In this document: one piece after another, positions 18,188 through 26,596 of the stretch
How positions within the stretch are numbered: the first letter of the stretch is position 1
Layout of the letters: each line of letters opens with the position of its first letter
Made by a program: the position numbers and the translations under genes
From: Simonsiella muelleri ATCC 29453
Lineage (GTDB): Bacteria > Pseudomonadota > Gammaproteobacteria > Burkholderiales > Neisseriaceae
Direction: 5' to 3'
NCBI RefSeq assembly: GCF_002951835.1
Contig: NZ_CP019448.1
Location: forward strand, 930,001-994,000
DNA: 64,000 nucleotides
The notes under the pieces: generated by a model
What the model was told of the DNA's origin: nothing
Database searches by the model: none
The model's input: only the letters and a program-made list of their open reading frames with translations

Positions 18188-20638
18188 TTATTTTCTCAAC
18201 CGCAACGCATTACTTACCACAATCAGTGAACTGGCACTCATACCAATCGCAGCAATCCATGGCGTTACCCAGCCTGCCATCGCCAATGGCACGACCAGCG
18301 CATTGTACAGCGTTGCCCATACCAAATTTTGGCGGATAACGGTTTTTGTTTTAGTGGCTTGCGCGAGCATATTGGGTAATGCTGCAAAATCATCATTTAG
18401 CAACACCACGTCCGCGCCATCACGCGCCACGTCCGCGCTGCCTGCTACTGCCACCGATACATTTGCTGCCGCCAATACGGGTGCATCGTTGATGCCATCG
18501 CCCAGCATCAAGACGCGTTTACCCGATGCTTGAAGTTGCTGTACATACGTCAATTTGTCTTCGGGTGTGGCAGATGCAACATAATGTGTAATGCCCAGTT
18601 GATTTGCCAATTTTACCACTGCTGCTTGGTTGTCGCCGCTTAAAATATGTAACGTAATGTTTTTTTGATGAAATTGTTGTAACATTTTCGCCGCATCGGC
18701 TTTTTCCACATCTTGCATCACAAAGGCTGCCTGAAAACCGTGTTGGTTACCCAAAGTAATCAAACTGCCTTGTTGCGCCCATTTGTGTAATTGTTTGGGT
18801 GGTGTTCCAGCGATTTGTGTAACAAATTCAGGTTTGCCGATTGACCAAATCTCTGTATTGCCATTGAACGTGATTTGTGCAGAAATACCGTGTCCGATTT
18901 TGTTTAATTTTTGTGCAATTTGGATTTCAGGCTGCCTGAAAGTATCGGGAGTGTAATTGATAATTGCTTTGGCAATCGGGTGTTCGGATTGTTGTTCTAA
19001 TAATTTGGCGATGTGGATTAATTCATTATCTTGCAGGCTGCCTGAAAAATTCACAAATTGATTAACCGACAGTTTTCCTTGCGTTAGCGTGCCTGTTTTG
19101 TCAAACACAGCATCGGTAATCTGCGCCAAACTTTCCAACGCATGACCACGCGCAATCAAAATCCCCGAATTTGCCAAACGTCCTGTGCTGGCAGCAAGCG
19201 CAGCAGGTGTGGCAAGCGACAATGCGCATGGGCAAGTAATCACCAGCAGCGACACAGTAACCCATAGCGCCTTACTCGCGTCAGCAAAATACCACCAAAC
19301 TAAAAAGGTTGGAATAGCTAATAAAATCAATGATAAAGTAAAACCTGATGCGTATTTTTCCGCCAATTCTGCTAAATGTGGTTTTTGTGATAAAGCGCGG
19401 TCTAGCAGTTTGACGATGTGCGCCAAACGCGTTTGGTTGCCAACTTGTTCTGCTTGAATAATCAATGGACTGGCAATATTTAATGTGCCTGCGGTAACGC
19501 GGCTGCCTGAAAATTTGGCAACAGGCACGCTTTCCCCTGTGAGCATTGCTTCGTTGATTTCGCTTTCGCCTTGCAGCACGATGCCGTCCACAGGCACAAT
19601 TTCGCCCGCGCGTACCACAATCAAATCGCCCATTTTTAATGATACAACTGGGAATTCTTCTGTATTATCATTATTTAAATTCAATAATTTATGGCAAAAT
19701 GCTGGCACAAGTTTGACTAGGCGTTCTGCCGCATCTCCTGCTTTTCGCCTTGCCGCTTGCTCCATAAATCGTCCCGCCAGTAAGAAAAACACAAACATTG
19801 CAATGCTTTCAAAATACATTCCTTGATTAGCATTGTTTATCAGCGCGGACACGCCAGCGATAAAGGTCAGTGTAATCGCCAGTGCAACAGGCGTATCCAT
19901 GCCTGTACGTTTGTTACGAAAATCGCGGATTGCACCTGCAAAAAACGGTTGTGCCGAATAGAACATTGCAGGCAGCACCATCAAAAAGCCTCCCCAATGC
20001 AAAATCGTTAAATATTGTGGTTCAATATCTTGGTACAAATAAGTCGGTAACGCGAACATCATGGTTTGCATACTTGCCAGCCCGGCGACTGCCAAGCGAA
20101 TCAGCATTTTTTTGCGTTCTTTTTGTGCCTGTGCTTCCACTTTTTGCGCATCATAGGGTGCGGCGGTGTAGCCTGTATTTTGAATTAATGCTAAAATTTC
20201 AGATAGTTGTACACGCGAATCGTCCCAACGCACACGCGCACGTTGTGTGCTGTAATTGAGTTCCACTTTGACAATCCCAGTTTGACGCAACAATTTTTGT
20301 TCAATCAACCACACGCAAGCGGCGCAAGTGATGCCACTTAACATCAACATGGCTTCTTTTTCATGTTCGGGCAAAATTTCCACAAATTCAGCTTGTACTT
20401 CGGGCAAATCATACAATTTGAGTTGCGCTAAAATTTCATCGGGTGGCAAGGCAGCTTTTTCGGCGTTGGCGGTGCGGTTTTTGTAGTAACTGCCCAATCC
20501 TGCGTCAATAATCCCTTGAGCTACGGCTTGGCAGCCTGCACAACACGCGGGTTCGTCATGATTTTCGTAGTGAATGGGGAGATGAATATTGTCGGGGACG
20601 GGCAAACCACAGTGGAAACAGGATTGAGATTCGGACAT
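18188..20638 (-). CDS. ccoI: Copper-transporting P-type ATPase CcoI/FixI
   Basis: An inner-membrane P1B-type ATPase that supplies copper for assembly of the cbb3 cytochrome oxidase. The 816-residue protein has an N-terminal cysteine-rich region (C-F-H-C-G then C-C-A-G-C), a metal-binding G-I-T-C-A-A-C at about 100, and eight membrane segments with the C-P-C ion motif (I-T-C-P-C-A-L-S). It also has T-G-E-S, the phosphorylation motif D-K-T-G-T and G-D-G-I-N-D-A-P. The extra N-terminal cysteine block distinguishes CcoI from CopA. Here it stands apart from cco oxidase genes. A copper exporter for NosZ maturation is an alternative role, but the domain layout favours CcoI. Confidence 0.92.
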   Translation of the reverse strand: MSESQSCFHCGLPVPDNIHLPIHYENHDEPACCAGCQAVAQGIIDAGLGSYYKNRTANAEKAALPPDEILAQLKLYDLPEVQAEFVEILPEHEKEAMLMLSGITCAACVWLIEQKLLRQTGIVKVELNYSTQRARVRWDDSRVQLSEILALIQNTGYTAAPYDAQKVEAQAQKERKKMLIRLAVAGLASMQTMMFALPTYLYQDIEPQYLTILHWGGFLMVLPAMFYSAQPFFAGAIRDFRNKRTGMDTPVALAITLTFIAGVSALINNANQGMYFESIAMFVFFLLAGRFMEQAARRKAGDAAERLVKLVPAFCHKLLNLNNDNTEEFPVVSLKMGDLIVVRAGEIVPVDGIVLQGESEINEAMLTGESVPVAKFSGSRVTAGTLNIASPLIIQAEQVGNQTRLAHIVKLLDRALSQKPHLAELAEKYASGFTLSLILLAIPTFLVWWYFADASKALWVTVSLLVITCPCALSLATPAALAASTGRLANSGILIARGHALESLAQITDAVFDKTGTLTQGKLSVNQFVNFSGSLQDNELIHIAKLLEQQSEHPIAKAIINYTPDTFRQPEIQIAQKLNKIGHGISAQITFNGNTEIWSIGKPEFVTQIAGTPPKQLHKWAQQGSLITLGNQHGFQAAFVMQDVEKADAAKMLQQFHQKNITLHILSGDNQAAVVKLANQLGITHYVASATPEDKLTYVQQLQASGKRVLMLGDGINDAPVLAAANVSVAVAGSADVARDGADVVLLNDDFAALPNMLAQATKTKTVIRQNLVWATLYNALVVPLAMAGWVTPWIAAIGMSASSLIVVSNALRLRK

Positions 20639-20657
20639 AATTTGAACTTTTCAAAGG

Positions 20658-20692
20658 TTTCAGGCAGCCTGAAAAAATAATTTCAGGCTGCC
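20658..20692. terminator. Paired uptake words, likely terminator region
   Basis: TTTCAGGCAGCCTGAAA at 20658-20674 and TTTCAGGCTGCC at 20681-20692 are inverted relative to each other across six bases. In Neisseriaceae, inverted uptake pairs downstream of genes commonly act as transcription terminators. This pair lies between the 178-residue membrane protein gene and ccoI. Confidence 0.45.
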
Positions 20693-20698
20693 TTTAAA

Positions 20699-21235
20699 TT
20701 ATTTTTCATAGTGAAAAGAAAGAATTAAATAATTTCGTTCTTGATTTTTGGCTTGCTGCATTTGTTGTAACCAATGTGCCAATTTTTGTGCTGATACCGT
20801 CAGCCCTGCCACAGACACCACCACATATGCCAACTGAATTTCACGCTTTGGCAAATCGGATAATTCAATTTCGGTTAGGCGTTCGTAATCGGGAGGATTG
20901 TCGTCAATGGACAATATAATTTTTTTGCCATCTAATTGAATTTGATGAATGTCTTGCCACGAAATGAATTGATTGACAACCGTTTGTCCATGCACATCAA
21001 TGGCGTAATGAAATTGTATGCCTTGTAATGTTAATGTGATTTTTGGCTTGTGTTTTAACCATTTGATTATCATAATAATAATTAAAATAATACCGCCAAT
21101 CAACAGCATCTGCGCGATCCATTTTTCCAGCAACGGTTGCATAAATAAGCCCACACCAGCCACCACGCAAATCAAGCCAATAATGAACATGATAATATAT
21201 TTTAATCGTTGTGGATAAATTTGAATTTCATTCAT
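20699..21235 (-). CDS. Small membrane protein, STM3941-like
   Basis: A 178-residue protein with two adjacent hydrophobic segments at about residues 13-32 and 40-59, then a ~110-residue soluble domain of beta-rich character (I-T-L-T-L-Q-G-I-Q-F, then I-S-W-Q-D-I-H-Q-I-Q). This two-helix plus PH-like layout resembles the STM3941 family of unknown function. The family call is from memory and not secure. It lies 25 bp from pyrD, which precedes it on the same strand, so the two may be co-transcribed. Confidence 0.7.
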   Translation of the reverse strand: MNEIQIYPQRLKYIIMFIIGLICVVAGVGLFMQPLLEKWIAQMLLIGGIILIIIMIIKWLKHKPKITLTLQGIQFHYAIDVHGQTVVNQFISWQDIHQIQLDGKKIILSIDDNPPDYERLTEIELSDLPKREIQLAYVVVSVAGLTVSAQKLAHWLQQMQQAKNQERNYLILSFHYEK

Positions 21236-21259
21236 TTTCAGGCTGCCTGAAATTATTTT

Positions 21260-22276
21260 TTAACGTAAAAAACAAGAGAGTAAGCATTCTTTTATCAAAC
21301 CTGTGCCACGGTAAACCATACCGCTATATATTTGCACTGCTGTTGCACCCAAGCGCAATTTTTCCGCCGCATGGCTGCCTGAAAGAATACCGCCCACGCC
21401 AATCACAGGGATTTTGCCGTCTAATTCGCGCACCAATGCTGCTAATACACGGTTGGACGCTTCACGTACAGGCGCACCACTTAATCCACCAGCTTCTTGT
21501 GCTAGGGGATGTTGTCCTAGCTTAGATTTGTCAATGGTGGTGTTGGTGGCGATAATGCCGTCCATTTCGGTTTGTAGTACGGTTTGAGCGATGCTTTGGA
21601 TTTGTGTTTCGTCCAAATCGGGCGCGATTTTAACCGCAAGTGGCACATATTTACCGTGAATACTGTGTAATTGTGATTGGCGATTTTTTAATTGAGTCAA
21701 TAAATTAATTAATTCATTACCGCCTTGTAAATCGCGCAAATTTTTGGTATTGGGCGATGAAATATTCACGGTAATGTAGCTGGCGTGTGGATAAGATTTT
21801 TCCAGACACAGCAAATAATCGTCAACGGCTTCGTCAATCGGCGTAGTGGCATTTTTACCGATATTAATACCTAAAATGCCATTAAATTTAGCTGCTTTGA
21901 CATTTTTAATCAGTGCATCAATCCCATCATTATTGAAACCCATGCGGTTAATCACGGCTTGATGTTCGGGAATGCGAAATAGGCGCGGCTTGGGGTTGCC
22001 ATATTGCGGACGCGGTGTAACCGTCCCAATTTCTATGAACCCGAATCCCAAAGCAGCTAATTCTTTGATACATTCTCCATTTTTATCCAAACCAGCCGCT
22101 AAGCCTACGGGATTGGGAAGTTGCAAACCCATCAGCTGTATGGGTTGGGTGTGTGGATTGACGGGGGTAGGTACGCCCAAAGGGTAGCCGCGTTTAAGGG
22201 CTTTGAGTGCGAGTTGATGAGCGTATTCTGGGTCAGTTTTAAACAGCAGCGGTTGAGCTAATTGGTAGAGATTCAT
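21260..22276 (-). CDS. pyrD: Dihydroorotate dehydrogenase (quinone), class 2
   Basis: Oxidises dihydroorotate to orotate in pyrimidine synthesis and passes electrons to quinone at the inner membrane. The 338-residue protein has the class 2 N-terminal amphipathic helices (Y-Q-L-A-Q-P-L-L-F-K-T-D-P-E). It also has the FMN-binding A-A-G-L-D-K-N-G-E, the I-S-S-P-N-T-K-N-L-R motif with the class 2 catalytic Ser, and N-T-T-x-x-K. The C-terminal G-A-T-A-V-Q-I-Y-S-G phosphate loop is complete. Normal length and no anomalies. Confidence 0.95.
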   Translation of the reverse strand: MNLYQLAQPLLFKTDPEYAHQLALKALKRGYPLGVPTPVNPHTQPIQLMGLQLPNPVGLAAGLDKNGECIKELAALGFGFIEIGTVTPRPQYGNPKPRLFRIPEHQAVINRMGFNNDGIDALIKNVKAAKFNGILGINIGKNATTPIDEAVDDYLLCLEKSYPHASYITVNISSPNTKNLRDLQGGNELINLLTQLKNRQSQLHSIHGKYVPLAVKIAPDLDETQIQSIAQTVLQTEMDGIIATNTTIDKSKLGQHPLAQEAGGLSGAPVREASNRVLAALVRELDGKIPVIGVGGILSGSHAAEKLRLGATAVQIYSGMVYRGTGLIKECLLSCFLR

Positions 22277-22345
22277 GATAATGGATAATAATTATTAAGA
22301 AATAATGAATGGCGTATTTTAACGCATTTTGTGATGATACACACT

Positions 22346-22380
22346 TTTCAGGCTGCCTGAATCACTGGGCAGCCTGAAAA
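22346..22380. terminator. Inverted pair of uptake words between slyX and pyrD
   Basis: TTTTCAGGCTGCCTGAA is followed after six bases by GGGCAGCCTGAAAAA. The two halves can pair as a hairpin with a T-rich or A-rich tail on either side. The position, 3' of slyX and 5' of pyrD, fits a terminator. Confidence 0.45.
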
Positions 22381-22396
22381 ATAGATTCGTTATTAT

Positions 22397-22615
22397 TTAA
22401 TAATGAGGTGGTACTTCCTCTGCCAAACTGTACGGTTTGTTAGAGTCATCAGATTGGTTTTGTTGCAATTTATTATAAAGCAAGCGTAATTGGGCTTGTT
22501 GCAAATCCAATGTTTCGCGCATTTTGGCGATGGTGTCATTTAAATCTGTCAACAATTCATCTTGAAAAGCAATGCGAATTTCCAATTCTGTGATGCGATT
22601 ATCTAATTCATTCAT
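22397..22615 (-). CDS. slyX: SlyX-family protein
   Basis: A 72-residue coiled-coil protein of unknown function. It shows regular heptads from residue 3 onward (L-D-N-R-I-T-E-L-E-I-R-I-A-F) and the family's hallmark C-terminal P-P-H-Y. I chose the ATG giving MNELDNRITELE; a TTG four codons upstream (MSNNMNEL) is possible. Neither has a strong ribosome site. Confidence 0.85.
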   Translation of the reverse strand: MNELDNRITELEIRIAFQDELLTDLNDTIAKMRETLDLQQAQLRLLYNKLQQNQSDDSNKPYSLAEEVPPHY

Positions 22616-22737
22616 ATTATTACTCAATTTTTTGACCGATTTTTTTCAGGCAGCATTTCAAAAAATGTCGTGTACTGAAAGGCAGCCTGAAAAATTAACC
22701 ATTTGATTGGTGAATTCGATTTTTTGATTTTAAACGA

Positions 22738-24105
22738 CTACAATACCATCGCTGCAATCCAACCAAATATAAAGAGCGGCACATTATAGTGTAAAAAAGT
22801 TGGAATCACGCTGTCTCGCATATGGTCATGTTGTCCGTCCACGTTTAGTCCCATTGTTGGACCAAGCGTAGAATCCGATGCAGGCGAACCCGCATCTCCC
22901 AATGCGCCAGCTGTTCCAATGATTGCTATGGTCGCCAATGGTGAAAAACCCAATTGTACGCACATCGGTACATAAATGGCGGCAACAATCGGCAATGTAG
23001 AGAATGAGCTGCCAATGCCCATTGTTACCAACAAGCCCACCAACAACATCGCAAATGCTGCCATTGCTTTGCTGCCACCCAATAATTTTAAGCTGCCATC
23101 AACCAACGGTTGAATCGCACCAGTGGCTTTCATCACTTCCGCAAATCCTTGCGCGGCAATCATAATCATGCCCACCATTGCCATCATGCGAATCCCTGAA
23201 TTGAACACATTGTCAGCGTCTTTTCGGCGCACCACGCCCATTATCATAAACACCACAAACCCCAACATTGCCCCCAGCAATAATGCGTTGCCATAGAACA
23301 ATTGAGTCGCAAAACACATCAAAATCGCCAACACCGCTACGCCACTGCGATACGATGAAATTTCAGGTTGTAAGGCTGCTGCATTTTGATTGGCAACGTC
23401 AATATTTCTATTCTCATAAACGCGTGGTTTGCGGTAATGCCAAAATGCCAAAGCTAAACCCGACACCATTCCCAATGCAGGAATCGCCATCGCTGCCATC
23501 ACATTCACACCACTGACATCCATGCCAGCTTGTTGAATATTGCCTAACATAATCTTTTTCAAGAAAATTTCACCAAATCCATACGGCAAAAACATATACG
23601 TTGTTACCAAACCAAACGTCATGATGCAAGTCAACAAACGGCGGTCAATTGCTAATTTGTTAAACACCAGCAACAAGGGCGGCACAACCATCGGAATAAA
23701 AGCAATGTGAATTGGAATCACGTTTTGACTCATAATCCCCATCGCCAATAAACCAGCCAATAGAATCCATTTGATTTTACGCAAACTACTGACGCTGTCA
23801 TTTTGCATTTTGCGCACAATCACGCCAGTAAGTTGCTGTGGCAAACCCGAGTGCATAATCGCAGTCGCAAATGCACCCAATACCGCATAAGACAACGCCG
23901 TTGATGCGCCTTTTTCCAAACCTGTTTGGAAATAAGTCATGATGCCTTTGGTGGCTTCGGTTGCACCATCTGGTGTGTAATCCGCCACAGGCAAACCCGC
24001 TGCCAAACCACCAGCAAACGCGCCAATAATCAAACTCAACACCACATTGATGCGAAACACCGACAGCACCAACATGACCAAAACACCCGTAATCACAGCA
24101 TTCAT
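22738..24105 (-). CDS. Na+/H+ antiporter family membrane protein
   Basis: A 455-residue inner-membrane transporter with about eleven hydrophobic segments. It belongs to the NhaC-like family seen across Neisseriaceae. Conserved features visible are I-M-S-Q-N-V-I-P-I-H-I-A-F-I-P in the middle, G-A-L-G-D-A-G-S-P-A-S-D-S-T-L-G-P-T near residue 405, and the C-terminal H-M-R-D-S-V-I-P-T-F-L-H-Y-N-V-P-L. The likely role is sodium/proton exchange, but related proteins transport amino acids, so the substrate is inferred. The stop codon touches a Correia-like end (ATTTTAAACGACTACAA). Confidence 0.85.
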   Translation of the reverse strand: MNAVITGVLVMLVLSVFRINVVLSLIIGAFAGGLAAGLPVADYTPDGATEATKGIMTYFQTGLEKGASTALSYAVLGAFATAIMHSGLPQQLTGVIVRKMQNDSVSSLRKIKWILLAGLLAMGIMSQNVIPIHIAFIPMVVPPLLLVFNKLAIDRRLLTCIMTFGLVTTYMFLPYGFGEIFLKKIMLGNIQQAGMDVSGVNVMAAMAIPALGMVSGLALAFWHYRKPRVYENRNIDVANQNAAALQPEISSYRSGVAVLAILMCFATQLFYGNALLLGAMLGFVVFMIMGVVRRKDADNVFNSGIRMMAMVGMIMIAAQGFAEVMKATGAIQPLVDGSLKLLGGSKAMAAFAMLLVGLLVTMGIGSSFSTLPIVAAIYVPMCVQLGFSPLATIAIIGTAGALGDAGSPASDSTLGPTMGLNVDGQHDHMRDSVIPTFLHYNVPLFIFGWIAAMVL

Positions 24106-24219
24106 CGTTTGTTATCCTCTCGTCTCATCAAATCAGGCAACCTGAAAAAATAATAAGGAATGATTATACCTTGACGCATTTTAACAAATATTCGGAAATC
24201 TTTGCAAATAGATGAGTGA

Positions 24220-26337
24220 TTATTGTTTTTTGCTTTGTTCACGCATCCAATCCCATTGTTTTTTGATGGCATCGGTTACGGCATCTTTTTTCTGTTCAGC
24301 GGTTTTTAAGCCAGACGTAATTTTTTTATAATTCAAGCTGATGGCAGGATTATCCATTGTTCCTGTAATGCGTAGGGGCAGGGTGTCTTTGCCATTATTA
24401 CTTAAAATATTGATGTCTTCACTCATGCGACCGCTATACAAAATCGTTTCGCCTTTTGCTGTCATGTGGACGGCTGGGCTGGTAAAATGGCTATCGGTGG
24501 TGTGCTTGCTGATGCCCTGATTGATTTTGCTGGTAAAATCAAAAGTAGAAAACGGCGTACCATTGTCATTATTGGCATTTAAATTCAATGATGTATTATC
24601 TTCTGAATTGGCTGCGGCAGCTTTCATTAATTCACGAATGTTGATTCCGTACCAATTACCATCTTTCACATTCATATTCAGGCTGCCTGAAAGATTTTCA
24701 GTTAATTCCTGACGCGTTGCACCTGTGGTGGTAAAACTCAAATTCACATCACCTTTACCCGAAATGTGACCACTGCGGAACAAATCTTGCAGCATCGGGC
24801 GGACTTGTACGCCTTCGGCTTTTTGTTTCATAACGTATTGTACAGGTTGATTGTTGTTAACTATCAATAAACCTTCGGTGTGTCCGCCATATAAATCTGC
24901 GCTAAATGGTTCAAAACGTGCTTCGCTGCTGGTGGCATGGAGCGTGGTTTTGATGTTATTAACTTCCAATGCAGGCAGACTAAGTGTACCAATATCAATG
25001 CCCATATGACTGACCAATGCCCCAGTTAGCCAACTGGGGTAGGGGTTATCCACACGTGCTTCGATATTGTCCACATAATTTGCCAAATCCAGTTTCGCCA
25101 TTTGTAATATACCGTTGATGGTATTGTGTTCGCGTATGATGTCCATGACAACGGGTTGGCGGTCAAATTGTCCTTGAGCTTGTGCATGCCAATTTTTTAA
25201 GTTTTTGATTTGCAAGCTGCCCATCCATTCTGACAAGAAACGTGATAAACCATTGGGGCGGTCTTGTCGTGTGGTGATTTGTAGTTTAGGCATATTCAAG
25301 CCGTTTTCTACGTGCCAAGTGGCGGGTGCATTCAAATTCACATTTAAATTGTCGCTGGTAGCGGTTTTGGCGGTCAAGTTAACGGTAATTTCATCGCTGG
25401 CAAGTTGGGCAGGGTCTAATTTGGCTTGACGCGATGTGAGTGTGCCGTTTAGACGATAGTCGTTCAGGCTGCCTGTAAATACGCTGTTGATATTATTGAG
25501 TAATAAATGGTCGTTTTCGCTACCGATGTGGGCGATATTGATATCTGCGTGTCCAGTTAGGCGGTCAGTTCGGATAATTAATTTGTTGTCATCAGAAGTA
25601 AACTGATTATTTTTCAAACCAACTTTGCTAACAAGGCTGCCTGAAAATGCCCCACCTGTTTCATGACCTGTAAATTGTAAAATCATGTCGGGCGATATGA
25701 TGCCTTCGGGAGTTTGTGCAACGTGTCCTTGAACGTTTAATTGTAATTCGTTCCAAAATGGATTCATGGCATTAGCGGTGAAAATATAAGGGCTTTTGCC
25801 ATCACTTTGACGAATTTGATTGTAGTGAATTTGATTGAGTTCCACGCGTTTACCGAATGCTTGCAGCATCACTTGTCCATTATTGATGTTGATGCGATTA
25901 AATTTAACTTTCTGATTTTGTTGTTTAAATAAGTCGGCAAAATTCCACGAACCGTTGTCATCACGCGTGATAACGGTTGCTAAATCGTTTAGCACCAGTT
26001 TATCAATTGCCCAATCGCCAAAGACACTTGTCCATGCCACGCCCACGCTGACTTGTTTGATGTTCATGGCGGGTGTTCGTCCGTCTGTTTCGCTTAACAT
26101 TACGTTTTTCAACACCACAGTTGGGCGCGGAAACAATTGACGTTCCATTTGTGCGTCAAATGTGATTTTGCGCGTTGAACCTTGCATCACATCGGTGCTT
26201 AAGCGTTGCAACCGTTCAAAACTGGATAAGTGGTAAAACGTGGCATATGCGCCACCTAAACCAATCGCCGTGACAACGGATAAAATCAAAGTGTTTTTGA
26301 ACCAACGGCGTTTAAATAAAGGAACAAATGTGGACAT
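24220..26337 (-). CDS. AsmA-family protein
   Basis: AsmA-like proteins are anchored in the inner membrane and reach into the periplasm. They belong to a group implicated in phospholipid transport to the outer membrane. The 705-residue protein has one N-terminal membrane helix (about residues 14-34), a long beta-rich periplasmic body and a C-terminal AsmA core with G-N-W-Y-G-I-N-I-R-E-L and L-R-I-T-G-T-M-D-N-P. I chose the ATG giving MSTFVPLFKRRWFK, which puts the positively charged region before the helix. The longer reading adds an unlikely hydrophobic prefix. Confidence 0.88.
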   Translation of the reverse strand: MSTFVPLFKRRWFKNTLILSVVTAIGLGGAYATFYHLSSFERLQRLSTDVMQGSTRKITFDAQMERQLFPRPTVVLKNVMLSETDGRTPAMNIKQVSVGVAWTSVFGDWAIDKLVLNDLATVITRDDNGSWNFADLFKQQNQKVKFNRININNGQVMLQAFGKRVELNQIHYNQIRQSDGKSPYIFTANAMNPFWNELQLNVQGHVAQTPEGIISPDMILQFTGHETGGAFSGSLVSKVGLKNNQFTSDDNKLIIRTDRLTGHADINIAHIGSENDHLLLNNINSVFTGSLNDYRLNGTLTSRQAKLDPAQLASDEITVNLTAKTATSDNLNVNLNAPATWHVENGLNMPKLQITTRQDRPNGLSRFLSEWMGSLQIKNLKNWHAQAQGQFDRQPVVMDIIREHNTINGILQMAKLDLANYVDNIEARVDNPYPSWLTGALVSHMGIDIGTLSLPALEVNNIKTTLHATSSEARFEPFSADLYGGHTEGLLIVNNNQPVQYVMKQKAEGVQVRPMLQDLFRSGHISGKGDVNLSFTTTGATRQELTENLSGSLNMNVKDGNWYGINIRELMKAAAANSEDNTSLNLNANNDNGTPFSTFDFTSKINQGISKHTTDSHFTSPAVHMTAKGETILYSGRMSEDINILSNNGKDTLPLRITGTMDNPAISLNYKKITSGLKTAEQKKDAVTDAIKKQWDWMREQSKKQ

Positions 26338-26596
26338 AAATCTAAATTCAGCAAAAAATAATTGAGTCAATTTTAGCAAAAAAATATGCAATCTGTGCAA
26401 AAACCGCTTTTCAGGCTGCCTGAAAGAGACAGAAAACCCTGAAAATTATGTTATATCCCCTTTTTTGTTTGACAAAGAAAGCAAAATAATGCTAGGGGCT
26501 ATTGACAATTCAAAAAAAGAGGCAAAGGATTTAAGATATTGTTTGCACACAATCTGTCTCAAATCTCTGCCATGTAATTTAAACTAGCCTTTTATT
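26338..26596. other. Intergenic stretch with uptake word and IS remnant
   Basis: It holds an uptake word at 26410-26426, an AT-rich stretch, then the truncated IS427-group end at 26495-26574. No gene is seen. The IS remnant ends close to the stop codon of the 603-residue protein gene. Confidence 0.5.
26495..26574 (+). mobile_element. Left-end remnant of the IS427-group element
   Basis: From GGGGCTATTGACAATT through AAAGAGGCAAAGGATTTAAG the sequence is identical to 14453-14502. It then diverges slightly and ends at the transposase ATG (26572-26574), after which the coding region is absent. TA precedes the end, as at the intact copy. About 80 bp remain. Confidence 0.85.
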
